Part shown: in pieces, positions 8,953 through 16,854 of the stretch
Numbering within the stretch: the first letter of the stretch is position 1
Layout of the letters: each line of letters begins with the position of its first letter
DNA from: UBA8516 sp964434855
GTDB lineage: Archaea; Thermoproteota; Nitrososphaeria; Nitrososphaerales; Nitrosopumilaceae
Reading direction: 5' to 3'
DNA length: 52,513 bases
NCBI GenBank assembly: GCA_964434855.1
Contig: CAYSWR010000006.1
Coordinates: forward strand, 1 to 52,513
Notes under the pieces: model-generated
The model's input: the letters and a program-made list of their open reading frames with translations, nothing else
Databases searched by the model: none
Told to the model about the DNA's origin: nothing
Program-made: the position numbers and the translations under genes

Positions 8953-9128
8953 TTATAGTTTTTTACCAATTACAAATATGTTTGGTACTCTAGTCCCATC
9001 GGGCCCATAGAATTTTTTTATTCATAAATTGTACACAGAATTATAGAAGATTTTTCAGCAATCTCCAAATGCTGTATTATGTGGTCAGAATCTGAAACTT
9101 TTTGTCTAGTTTGCCACTCATTAGTAAA
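8953..9128 (-). pseudogene. Frameshifted remnant of an unidentified gene
   Basis: Two adjacent reverse-strand frames read like one protein interrupted by one missing base. The upstream frame gives SDSDHIIQHLEIAEK then SSIILCTIYE and stops; the downstream frame gives KKFYGPDGTRVPNIFVIGKKL and ends at 8953. The join is in an A-rich run near 9018 (TATGAATAAAAAAA), where one extra A restores the frame. No start codon remains at the 5' side. The FYGPDGTRVPNIFVIGKK ending recalls the closing strands of SAM-dependent methyltransferases, but that is weak. Confidence 0.45.
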
Positions 9129-9166
9129 CTAATGCTTATATCTCATTTTATGTTTAAAATGGTCTA

Positions 9167-9910
9167 ATGAATTCTAGAATAAAACTGGGGATTCAATACG
9201 CAGGAGTTGCTATTGTCCTGTCTGCTATATTATGGGTGAGCCAAGATTCAGAATTTTCAGCCTGGGCAGAAGAATCAAGTGATAGTAAAAAATCTTACAA
9301 TTTTACAACTATTGCTGGTGATGAAATAAAAAACAACCCACTGGCTCAAAAGATTCTACAAAATATTGAGATCGCAAAGCAAAGGATGGAACAGATGCAA
9401 CAAAAACAAAAGCAGCTAACTGAACAACAAAAAATTATTGAAGAGCAAAGAAAAATTGCAAAAGAATCATTGGAAAAGGACCTGGCTAGGATGAATAAAG
9501 ACTATGAAGATTTTACTCCAAAAAATTCGTATGCTAGATTTCTTTCAAATAGCATAGACGCAACTCACCATGACATATTCTGGGACCAATTTAACTCCAT
9601 GAACGAGAAAGTAAAAATTGCAAGCCTAGCAAAAAAAGCAGTTTTGGATAATGGTGGAACAATGGCAGAGGCAAGGGAAGAATTTAACAAATACGCAGCT
9701 ATGTCAAGAGTTGATATGATCAAATATGTTATGGAACTTAACATAAAATACGGGTTTACAGAAAAAGAATTACAGTCATATTTTGATGAGAATGGAAAAT
9801 TGCCCAGATATGAAAATGACGGGGATGCTTCATGTTATGGATGCGATAAATATGAAAAGATAAAAGAGCAAATTCTTGCTGAAAAAGAACAATCTAAACA
9901 TAAAGTATAA
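9167..9910 (+). CDS. Secreted coiled-coil protein of unknown function
   Basis: 247 residues. A signal peptide or membrane anchor (about 8-30, YAGVAIVLSAILWV) is followed by a Gln/Lys/Glu-rich coiled coil (about 65-115, KQRMEQMQQKQKQLTEQQK), then a compact helical part with a C-terminal CYGCDKYEK pair of cysteines (about 224-227) that could bind metal or form a disulfide. ATG start with an upstream TTTATGTTTAAA box. No known family; an envelope-located structural protein is the simplest reading. Confidence 0.65.
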   Translation: MNSRIKLGIQYAGVAIVLSAILWVSQDSEFSAWAEESSDSKKSYNFTTIAGDEIKNNPLAQKILQNIEIAKQRMEQMQQKQKQLTEQQKIIEEQRKIAKESLEKDLARMNKDYEDFTPKNSYARFLSNSIDATHHDIFWDQFNSMNEKVKIASLAKKAVLDNGGTMAEAREEFNKYAAMSRVDMIKYVMELNIKYGFTEKELQSYFDENGKLPRYENDGDASCYGCDKYEKIKEQILAEKEQSKHKV

Positions 9911-10052
9911 TCCTGTTATTCAGTAATATCATAACACTGGAAGAATAGTTCTATTAAAAGCGCTGATATGGCTTTATGCTATTTTGACAAACTTTAAAAT
10001 TTAAAATATACATTCTCAACATTTTTAAAACAAAAACAAGAATATCTAGTCA

Positions 10053-11108
10053 TTGGTTATCACAAACAAGATCTTTCAAATATTTACCATAACAATAATA
10101 ATTTCAATGGTTATTAGTTCTGGATTTTCAAATCTAGTTTTTGGAAAAACAATCGATTCCCCAAGAAAACAGCTAGAAAGAGGCGTTGCACCAAAAGACA
10201 TTGTTTGCAAATCAGGACTAGTTCTGGCTATTTTTACTAATGTTCCATTATGTCTAAAACCATCAACGATATCAAAGTTAGAACAAAGAGGGATACCAAT
10301 AGTTGTTCCAGAATCTATACCACAAGAAAACCAAATTGATAAGATGCCTCAGGTTGCAAGTACAAATAACGGTTCAGCAACAATCCCGGGCAAATCAGGA
10401 AAACCCCAAACATCAATTGAAACTGTTCCTGCTTCTAGTGGAGGTGTAGTGAATTTTTATCTCAACGATGATGATCTAAATACTAGCCCCAAGGGAATAG
10501 ATGTCATAGATACCAAAGGATTATTGGAATTTACCATAAACGGAATACCAATTAAAGGACCACAAACCATGACAGAGACAGGACTAGACACTGGCAAGTT
10601 CTTTGTAACAGTTGAGCTTCCTGACACAATAAACGGAAAACCACTTCATCAAAACGACATACTGGAGATAAAATACTTGGATCAAACTGATGCTGCAGGA
10701 GAAAAAAGCATCAATGTGACATCGGTGCCTTTGACACAAGCCTATGCCCAGGTGCAAACATCTGGAGCAGGTCAAACTAGAATTGGCCATGAATTTATTG
10801 TGAGAATTTATGAGCCAGACATGAACTTGGATTCAAAACAAGTTGACAAGATTCCTTTGAGTAGAGTTGAGTACAGAGGCGAAGGTGGAATTAGGACAAC
10901 ACTTGCCAACCCTGTATTTGATGCAAATTCATCGTTTCTATTAGAAAATGGTGAAAATACCGGCGTCTTTGAAGTAGTAATAAAGATTCCACGCACAATA
11001 GATGGAAAAACCATCCACATTGGAAATTGGTATGAGATTAGATACACCGATACATCCACTCCATCTAACACTGATGAAGAAATTAAGCTCAAAGGAAAAA
11101 TAGGATAG
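10053..11108 (+). CDS. Secreted protein with Cys-pair module and two S-layer-like repeats
   Basis: 351 residues, TTG start, signal peptide to about residue 32. Residues ~37-85 form a module (PRKQLERGVAPKDIVCK ... LCLKPSTISKLEQRGIP) also present at 34189-34344, with two Cys probably bridged. Two beta repeats follow (about 130-225 and 235-345), each with TETGLDTGKFFVTVELP- or GENTGVFEVVIKIP-type turns and DILEIKYLD/WYEIRYTD closing strands, the pattern of repeats in thaumarchaeal S-layer proteins. I infer a cell-surface protein bound to or mimicking S-layer units. Confidence 0.75.
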   Translation: MVITNKIFQIFTITIIISMVISSGFSNLVFGKTIDSPRKQLERGVAPKDIVCKSGLVLAIFTNVPLCLKPSTISKLEQRGIPIVVPESIPQENQIDKMPQVASTNNGSATIPGKSGKPQTSIETVPASSGGVVNFYLNDDDLNTSPKGIDVIDTKGLLEFTINGIPIKGPQTMTETGLDTGKFFVTVELPDTINGKPLHQNDILEIKYLDQTDAAGEKSINVTSVPLTQAYAQVQTSGAGQTRIGHEFIVRIYEPDMNLDSKQVDKIPLSRVEYRGEGGIRTTLANPVFDANSSFLLENGENTGVFEVVIKIPRTIDGKTIHIGNWYEIRYTDTSTPSNTDEEIKLKGKIG

Positions 11109-11254
11109 AAAAGATCTGGTTTAGCTTATACCTATGGATTAACTAATTTCATCGAGTCGGAATAAGATCAAGACAAAACACGATTAAAAAAATATTTAGT
11201 TTTTTCTTGCCTCTATGATCGGATTTTTATTTCATGAGTGAATATTGATATACA

Positions 11255-11638
11255 ATGAATATACAAATGGAAAAGACAGACGAGTACTGGATTTATGATC
11301 AAAAATGCAAAAAATTGCTGGATTATGACGAAATCAGATTTGCAGGGCTGATAAATAACATGGGTCGCCTTGTTGCAGGTGGCCTCAAGCCTGGAATATC
11401 TCCACTAGAAGATGATGCTGAAAGAAAAAAAATGTACATGGAGCTTGCACTACGAGTTTCAATGAGAAAAGAATTTGATTACAGTCTTGGGCCAGTCAAA
11501 TATGCCGCTTCACGAAGAGAAAAAGCAGTAATGCTAAGCTTCCCAATGAATTCTAATGTCTTGCTAGTTTCAGCTGAACCAAACGTAGACATTGATAAAA
11601 CCGCAAATAAAATCATAAAGCTAGTTGGATTAAAATAA
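11255..11638 (+). CDS. DUF6659-like small protein (Roadblock/profilin-like pattern)
   Basis: 127 residues. The pattern IRFAGLINNMGRLVAGG, a middle helix with ELALRVSMRKEFD, LGPVKYAASRREKAVMLSFP and a closing VLLVSAEP strand is shared with proteins at 42123-42494 and 43596-43964, and more loosely 41742-42092. The alternation of short strands around a central helix resembles Roadblock/LC7 or profilin-type dimer folds. No catalytic residues are apparent. I recall the family being named DUF6659 in archaeal annotation; function unknown. Probably a cytoplasmic dimer used as scaffold or sensor. Confidence 0.75.
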   Translation: MNIQMEKTDEYWIYDQKCKKLLDYDEIRFAGLINNMGRLVAGGLKPGISPLEDDAERKKMYMELALRVSMRKEFDYSLGPVKYAASRREKAVMLSFPMNSNVLLVSAEPNVDIDKTANKIIKLVGLK

Positions 11639-11678
11639 GATACTCTGCCTTTGTAATTCCTGCCCTATCAAGTCTTTG

Positions 11679-11783
11679 CTATGCTGCTATGATCTCTTTT
11701 TCGGGTTCTTTTTCTTTGGGGTCTTTTTGCTTTACCTTTGCTAGATATTCTTCTAACATGGCATATTCTATTTCGTTACACAT
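11679..11783 (-). CDS. Small acidic/basic helical protein (34 residues)
   Basis: ATG 11783 to TAG 11679 encodes MCNEIEYAMLEEYLAKVK followed by a Lys/Glu/Pro-rich tail. A TATA-like TTTTTATACTT lies about 25 bases upstream on the same strand (around 11803-11813), exactly right for a leaderless ATG at 11783. A GTG five codons earlier (11798) is also in frame but sits inside the expected promoter gap. One amphipathic helix is evident. Function unknown. Confidence 0.5.
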   Translation of the reverse strand: MCNEIEYAMLEEYLAKVKQKDPKEKEPEKEIIAA

Positions 11784-11919
11784 GTAATCATAATGCACTC
11801 CAAAGTATAAAAAGAAAATTTTCTGTTTAGAATTTGAGACAAAAAATAACATGAACCCAATTTATGATCTACAAAATCAAATCACTAATCTAAATAATGC
11901 TGATTCTACTGTTAAGTTC

Positions 11920-11937
11920 CTGAGGAGTTTGTTATAT
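11920..11937 (+). promoter_or_regulatory. Promoter of the cysteine-rich microprotein, conserved with its paralogue
   Basis: The element CTGAGGAGTTTGTTATAT precedes the ATG at 11961 by about 25 bases and is followed by TACTTCTACGTAA. The paralogous gene at 20443-20550 has ACAGGAGAGATTCGTTATAT then CTACTTTGACGTAA at the same distance. Conservation of purine-rich BRE, TTATAT and CGTAA suggests a shared promoter and perhaps a shared regulator. Confidence 0.6.
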
Positions 11938-11960
11938 GTTACTTCTACGTAAGTAAAGTG

Positions 11961-12068
11961 ATGAACGATTATACCTGTACATGCAGTTGTGGTTGTCAAA
12001 ATCCAGCTGATGATTATGTCTGTAACAACTGCAGGATCGGTTTGTGTAAGGTTGGAATGAAAAGATAG
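11961..12068 (+). CDS. Cysteine-rich microprotein, first of a paralogous pair
   Basis: 35 residues with seven cysteines, MNDYTCTCSCGCQNPADDYV then CNNCRIGLCKVGMKR. The spacing C-x-C-x-C-x-C ... CxxC ... C would suit two zinc ions or an iron/copper cluster. The copy at 20443-20550 is identical at most positions, including all cysteines, and both have the same promoter layout with a leaderless ATG. KTSC follows after 29 bases and may be cotranscribed. A metal-buffering or zinc-ribbon role is inferred. Confidence 0.7.
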   Translation: MNDYTCTCSCGCQNPADDYVCNNCRIGLCKVGMKR

Positions 12069-12097
12069 ATGGATGATTTCATAAAATCTGATTAAAT

Positions 12098-12310
12098 ATG
12101 GAAAAAATGCGAGTCAAGTCTGGCAATCTAAGAGCGATTGGATATGATGAATCAGCACAAATACTGGAAATAGACTTTCATCATGGCGGAATTTATCGGT
12201 ATTTTGGGGTACCAAAAAAGATCTATGACGGTTTAATGAATTCTCAATCATCTTATGGGGAATACCATGACAGATACATCAAGAACAGGTATAGACACGA
12301 GAAAACCTGA
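12098..12310 (+). CDS. KTSC-domain protein
   Basis: 70 residues, the full length of the KTSC domain. The family pattern is clear: SGNLRAIGYDESAQILEIDF, then GGIYRYFGVP and a final Tyr-Ile-Lys-Asn-Arg-Tyr segment. KTSC domains occur alone or attached to lysyl-tRNA synthetase and phage proteins; their biochemical role is not established, and nucleic-acid binding has been suggested. Located 29 bases after the cysteine-rich microprotein, probably in one transcript. Confidence 0.85.
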   Translation: MEKMRVKSGNLRAIGYDESAQILEIDFHHGGIYRYFGVPKKIYDGLMNSQSSYGEYHDRYIKNRYRHEKT

Positions 12311-12577
12311 TTCTTTCAGCTGATCTCATAAACATACAAGGCTTTTAATTCAAGGTAGTACTATTAGTGTCATGGAGTAGTGTGAGTTTGCACATCTCTG
12401 ATCTTTTGTAGTTGGAGAAAGACTGGAGTAACTACCCAGCTCTGATATGACTTGATATTCAATTCTTGAAATTATAACTATATTTTAACTGGGTTGTAAT
12501 TGTTATCATCATCTAGATGAATCTTACAAGAAAATTCTTTTGGATTCAGATCTGTGAGAATCTTACTAATTTCGTAT

Positions 12578-12876
12578 TTATGCCAGACTTACTGGCGGCA
12601 AGGTCATAACAGAGCGAACTGCCTTCATACTTCGTATCTCTTTGTTAATTAATTCCGCTAATTCTGTTCCATTCATTCCTTCGAACTTGACTATGATATC
12701 ATATTTTCCCATCGTTTGTCGAATCTCCCTGGTTGGCTTGAGAGTTGATATCTTTTCCAAAATTGGTCCTCCTCTCCTATATCACATGTAATTAGAACAA
12801 AGATTGTGTTCAGTGTATAGTTTCTTATCTTTTCGTCGTGATCTACAAAATTTTCTGTAACTTTCTCTTGACTCAT
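12578..12876 (-). pseudogene. Stand-alone Lrp/AsnC ligand-binding (RAM) domain, frameshifted
   Basis: The frame from 12876 gives NTIFVLITCDIGEEDQ, the first strand and helix of an AsnC-type effector domain, and then runs into unrelated sequence. One frame over, LEKISTLKPTREIRQTMGKY, DIIVKFEG and the closing RSVMTLPP continue the domain to TAA at 12578. One base missing near 12763 (CCAATTTTGG; an extra A restores D-Q-I-L-E-K) explains the break. An intact relative lies at 52064-52297. Intact versions bind amino acids and oligomerise without a DNA-binding part. The true start is uncertain, since the expected Met position is CTG. Confidence 0.65.
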
Positions 12877-13127
12877 GCTATGATTCCTCTGCACATACAT
12901 CAGTTCATCATTTGTAGAAAACTTTGATCTAGAATTATTTGATAAAAATTGTGTAATGAATTCCTTCCAAAATCTACTAGGAAGTATTACAAAAATTACC
13001 AGAAAATCGGGAGCCGAAGATATCCTTGCATCATATTTTCTTGCCATTGTAAAGAAGAATCCAGAAATAACCAGCAGAATAATTTCTTAGCATAGGCTGC
13101 AAATCTAGTTTGCGAACTAGATTTCAA

Positions 13128-13385
13128 TCAGAGTAGTTTAAGTGCTTCTTCACGTGATAATGATACCAAGGTTTCTGTTCTTATTACACCGCCAGCAGGC
13201 AACCACAGTTTTATTGCATCTTTCTCATCCTTCCCTTCAAAGATCCATACAGAGTCGTATCTTCCAAGGGTCCAATAAGTGGCGATTATTTTTACGCCTG
13301 GCGGTAGATTTTGCATTATCTTTTTACCGACTTCAACAACTTCACTTGCCTTCTTCCTGAATTTGATCAGGGTTATGAAAATCAT
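13128..13385 (-). CDS. GYD-domain protein
   Basis: 85 residues, the normal size. ATYWTLGRYDSVWIFEG contains the Gly-Arg-Tyr-Asp signature of the GYD family, a ferredoxin-like dimeric fold related to the Dabb/stress-barrel group. IKLWLPAGGVIRTETL forms the last strands. Biochemical role unknown; these proteins are usually small cytoplasmic dimers. It shares strand with the broken Lrp-type gene downstream, 250 bases away. Confidence 0.85.
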   Translation of the reverse strand: MIFITLIKFRKKASEVVEVGKKIMQNLPPGVKIIATYWTLGRYDSVWIFEGKDEKDAIKLWLPAGGVIRTETLVSLSREEALKLL

Positions 13386-13507
13386 TAATTTCCTAGTATC
13401 GTTTTAATTACTTAAGAGTATTCACCCTGATTTTCTTCCCTTCAACTATTATAAGATTCAGCAATACCTTACAAACTGTTAAAAGTCCATTTCATGAAAT
13501 AATATCA

Positions 13508-13681
13508 TTGATAGTTTATTGTAACATATGCTCAACAGAAATAGATGAGAAAGAAATTGAAAAACATGTAACTAGCGAACAACATCAATCAAACAAAAAA
13601 AAGACATTGCGTCCCAAAATGGCCGAATATGTAAATCATAAAAACCTCGTCCAAATTTGGTTAGAATCTCTACATCTCTAG
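13508..13681 (+). CDS. Small C2H2-type zinc-finger protein (TTG start)
   Basis: 57 residues from TTG 13508 to TAG 13679-13681. Near the N terminus VYCNICSTEIDEKEIEKHV plus SEQHQS gives C-x2-C-x12-H-x5-H, a single C2H2 finger similar to U1/matrin-type fingers, followed by a Lys-rich stretch and an amphipathic end (MAEYVNHKNLVQIWLESL). The larger frame is open further upstream but has no ATG. A different forward frame beginning at 13657 was rejected as it overlaps the next gene. Confidence 0.55.
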   Translation: MIVYCNICSTEIDEKEIEKHVTSEQHQSNKKKTLRPKMAEYVNHKNLVQIWLESLHL

Positions 13682-13763
13682 ACATCTATTATGATATTAA
13701 TAATCAGGGCACGGTTCCTCACGATTTGCTTGAAGCAGAACGTGGAAATTCTTTTCCTTCAGG

Positions 13764-15284
13764 TCAACTATTAGAAGATTTTGCCTTCTTACCTAATGCA
13801 ATCATGAACATGGTATCTTTGTTTTTTGCATGTGGAGAGAAAAAATTAGTTACCAGATCATCATAAAAGGTAAGACCAGTGGCTCCAAGATTGAAAGCAT
13901 ATGCGGCAAGATACATTCTGCCACCAGTTATTGCTGCATCAAGCTGAGCAATACGGTAACCGCGATTGCCAAAACTCTCCAAAACCTTTTGAAGGTTTAC
14001 CATGAAGAAAATTGTTACGCTCGCATCATGAGGTAAATCTTGACCTAATCCCAAATTTCCTGAGATTCCTCTAAAATCCCCCTTACGTAACAATTGTAGG
14101 GAATCTCTTTCCCTTGCATAATAATAGGAACCTGATGGTAATCCATCAACTTTGTTTACAATAAGATAAAGGTCGTTGAGGATATTATACTTAGAAAGAA
14201 AATCTGCAGCAATACCGTTTGTGGATCTTTTGAGGATTGTAGATAACTGTTCAAAATTTATTGAATCGTGAGAAAATGCACGTGTAGAACCACGCCGAAG
14301 AATGACTTTTTCTATAGCATCTTTTGTAAGAGTTTCAGTTCTTAGAGGAATCAAATCTGTGGCGGTATATTGAGGTTTGACAAAATGTTTTCTCCAAGAT
14401 TTTACTTCAATATTGTTACAAAGTGAAGATGCATCATGCATTGAGTTGATTTCAGGATAATCTACATCGCTATCGGAACTTGCCGATTCAATATTGATTG
14501 GTACAAGAGGAGGTGACTGAGGTATTGGTTTGTTTGTATGCCCTATTGGTAGGATGACAAGTGATGCTTCCTTATTAGAATCCAAATTCAGTAGATTATT
14601 TATCTGAGAATCAACAAAACCAGAAATTAATCTTGATGAAATTTTATGTGCTGATGTAATTGATAATGTATTAGCAAGGATGGTGCCACAGTCCCAAAAC
14701 GCATGACGATATTCTCTTGCTTGATATTTTATGGAATTTCTGGAAAAAACATCAGTAAAAATCAATGTAACTGGGGCTTGCTTGACAAACTCTTCATCTG
14801 CGGTTGCATTGACAAGGACTTGTCTGAAATCACCTTTTCGTAGGACGTTTAATTTTAGTTCCTTTGGGTCAAAATGATATACTCCGGCAGAAAGCCCTGG
14901 AATATCAGAACACACAACATAGATCTCTATGTGATATAACGCTCCAGTGCATGAAGCAGCCCTGAATTCAAATTCACCAATAGGAGGAGGAAATTTTATC
15001 TTTTTAGTAATTCCCACCGAGAAGTAAAGTATTCTTGTTAGTACATTTAGGTCAGGAATGATTTCTACTTTAGAATCATAAATAGTCGAAATTGCATCAA
15101 GGGCAGAAATTCCGATGGGCTCTTTGTCTAAAGACAGGCTGATTTTTTGAATATTCTTGTAAATCTTGTATGGTGTAGGTCTGAGCGAAGGATGGTATGT
15201 GTGAGATCTGCTAAGCAAGGTTCCATTTGGATGCTTGGTACCATTATGATAATGCCATGTATCTTCTACGTCATAATTTTTCAT
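13764..15284 (-). CDS. Tandem nitroreductase, SagB/ThcOx-like FMN oxidoreductase
   Basis: 506 residues with two nitroreductase-like halves. The first (about 60-250) includes FRAASCTGALYHIEIYV, GVYHFDPKELKLNVLR and REYRHAFWDCGTILAN; the second (about 320-500) includes ILRRGSTRAFSHDSI, GSYYYARERDSLQLL, RGYRIAQLDAAITGG and a final ALGKKA strand. This duplicated layout is that of SagB/McbC-type dehydrogenases, which oxidise azolines to azoles in peptide natural products with FMN. No YcaO, precursor peptide or transporter is nearby, so a peptide-modifying role is unproven; the group also includes orphan members. The start ATG is at 15284. Confidence 0.85.
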   Translation of the reverse strand: MKNYDVEDTWHYHNGTKHPNGTLLSRSHTYHPSLRPTPYKIYKNIQKISLSLDKEPIGISALDAISTIYDSKVEIIPDLNVLTRILYFSVGITKKIKFPPPIGEFEFRAASCTGALYHIEIYVVCSDIPGLSAGVYHFDPKELKLNVLRKGDFRQVLVNATADEEFVKQAPVTLIFTDVFSRNSIKYQAREYRHAFWDCGTILANTLSITSAHKISSRLISGFVDSQINNLLNLDSNKEASLVILPIGHTNKPIPQSPPLVPINIESASSDSDVDYPEINSMHDASSLCNNIEVKSWRKHFVKPQYTATDLIPLRTETLTKDAIEKVILRRGSTRAFSHDSINFEQLSTILKRSTNGIAADFLSKYNILNDLYLIVNKVDGLPSGSYYYARERDSLQLLRKGDFRGISGNLGLGQDLPHDASVTIFFMVNLQKVLESFGNRGYRIAQLDAAITGGRMYLAAYAFNLGATGLTFYDDLVTNFFSPHAKNKDTMFMIALGKKAKSSNS

Positions 15285-15414
15285 ACGTCTGGTATGTCTG
15301 TGTTGGTTGTAAAAGTATCGTGAAATTAAAGCTGAAGATTATTACAGGTTTGGCAAATCAAAACTTACTGGCAGACCTTAATTTTTCACTGTTAAAGTAA
15401 CAAAAAATGCATCT

Positions 15415-15738
15415 CTATGCAGTATTCTCAAGCATAGAGAGCAAGGGAAAAGAATCCCATTGGTATAGATGGTAGCTGAGTACTCCTGAACAGATCTTGT
15501 TATATTTATCATAAAATCTGTTTGCATCTTTTTCTGTAGCTTCAAAAATGGCCATGCCAGTTTTGTTATCGTTAAATGGTCCTGACCAGATAAATTTTCC
15601 AGCTGATTGCCATTCATCGATTAATTCAATTACCGACGGAGCGACCATCTGAAGGTCTATCTCTTTTGTGTCATCTTTGAGCGTGCTGACAAGAACCCAC
15701 AACTTTTTTTCAGAAATTGTTTCAGTTATTTGTGACAT
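15415..15738 (-). CDS. Small YCII-like protein
   Basis: 107 residues. KFIWSGPFNDNKTGMAIFEA and ANRFYDKYNKICSGVLSYHL show the beta-alpha-beta arrangement of YCII/muconolactone-isomerase-like ferredoxin-fold dimers. ATG at 15738 is followed at once by a plausible N terminus (MSQITETISEKKLWVLVSTL), and a TATA-like box lies on the reverse strand about 25 bases upstream. Function unknown. It is transcribed in the same direction as the tandem nitroreductase, 130 bases upstream of it. Confidence 0.65.
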   Translation of the reverse strand: MSQITETISEKKLWVLVSTLKDDTKEIDLQMVAPSVIELIDEWQSAGKFIWSGPFNDNKTGMAIFEATEKDANRFYDKYNKICSGVLSYHLYQWDSFPLLSMLENTA

Positions 15739-15890
15739 GACACTAAATAGTATTTTTGCTATTTAAACACCAAAAACATTCCAGCTTCTGATTCTAATTC
15801 TATAGAATAAGAATTAGCTCACCCTACTGCAAAAAAACCGTGGGAGATTGTGCAATTTTTTAATATACTAAATTAAACCATACAACAACA

Positions 15891-16817
15891 ATGAACATCT
15901 TACCTGATGGAATATTTGATAAATGTAAACAAGATCGATGTGTTAGAGGACCGTTGATCACTGACCAGCAAAAAGGAGAGACTGTGTGTGGAAGTTGCGG
16001 CCAGGTATTGATTGAAAGAATGGAAGATTCTGCCAATCCAGAATACCGCACAAATACACAAGAACAGTATTTGGATAGAACCAGAACTGGAGCTCCTACC
16101 TCACTTGCAATGCACGACCAAGGTTTAGCTACATCTATTGACTATGCCGATAGAGATGCATCTGGCAATTCCTTATCTGGTTACATGAAAGGGACCTTCA
16201 ACCGTCTCAGAACGTGGGATTCGCGTAGCAAATCAAGGGGAACAGACAGGAATTTCAGGCAAGCATTCATGTTGCTTAATACAATCAAAGCCAAACTAAT
16301 CATACCAGACTCGGTAGTTGAGGAAACGGCATACATCTATCGAAAGGCAGTAGCTAAACACATGACAAGAGGTAGAAGCATTACTTCAATAATTTTTGCA
16401 TCATTGTATGCCGCATGCAGGGCTACTAATACGCCACGAACCTTGCATGATATTGCACTTGCTGCAAATATAAGAAAGGGAGAGCTTTCGCTTGCGTATA
16501 GAAAACTAGTCAACAGTTTGGATCTAAGATTGCAACCATACGATCCTATTGAATTTGTTACAAGGATTTGCAGCATCATAGAAGTAAGTGAAAAGACAAG
16601 AAGGGATGCGATAAATATCATATCAAAAGCCAAAGAAAAAGAGATAGATTATGGAAAGAACCCAATGTCGTTAGTTGCTGGAGCACTATATTTGGCTTCA
16701 ATAATTAACATGGAAAAAAAGACTCAGGATGAAATTGCAACAGCCTGTGGTGTGACCAATGTTACAACAAGAAATGTTGGAACAATGTTACGGAAAAAAT
16801 TGAAGCTTGGTTCTTGA
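15891..16817 (+). CDS. tfb: Transcription initiation factor IIB (TFB), copy 1
   Basis: 308 residues. The N-terminal zinc ribbon has CKQDRC (12-17) and VCGSCG (about 33-38); the B-reader/linker contains RTRTGAPTSLAMHDQGL; two cyclin repeats follow (about 115-205 and 210-305), with RGRSITSIIFASLYAACR and GKNPMSLVAGALYLASI as core helices. TFB recruits RNA polymerase to TBP-bound promoters. Thaumarchaea carry several TFBs which may select different promoter sets. The ATG at 15891 is about 25 bases after TTTTTAATATACT. A second TFB lies 1.2 kb downstream. Confidence 0.95.
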   Translation: MNILPDGIFDKCKQDRCVRGPLITDQQKGETVCGSCGQVLIERMEDSANPEYRTNTQEQYLDRTRTGAPTSLAMHDQGLATSIDYADRDASGNSLSGYMKGTFNRLRTWDSRSKSRGTDRNFRQAFMLLNTIKAKLIIPDSVVEETAYIYRKAVAKHMTRGRSITSIIFASLYAACRATNTPRTLHDIALAANIRKGELSLAYRKLVNSLDLRLQPYDPIEFVTRICSIIEVSEKTRRDAINIISKAKEKEIDYGKNPMSLVAGALYLASIINMEKKTQDEIATACGVTNVTTRNVGTMLRKKLKLGS

Positions 16818-16854
16818 TAATGCAATTTTTCCATTGAATGTTGTCACGTAAAAA

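Noticed and set aside
11851..11952. 33-codon ORF (MNPIYDLQNQITNLN...) before the first cysteine-rich microprotein
   Set aside because: It overlaps the promoter that is conserved with the paralogue at 20.55 kb, and that locus lacks this peptide, so the frame is probably accidental.
12311..12577. Small RNA suggested by short complementary segments (GTAGTT/AACTAC and ACCCAG/CTGGGT)
   Set aside because: Arms are only six bases, the pairings compete with each other, and no promoter fits.
13657..13866. Forward 69-codon frame overlapping the tandem nitroreductase
   Set aside because: Its second half is antisense to a well-supported coding end, and the zinc-finger frame at 13508-13681 fits the same bases better.
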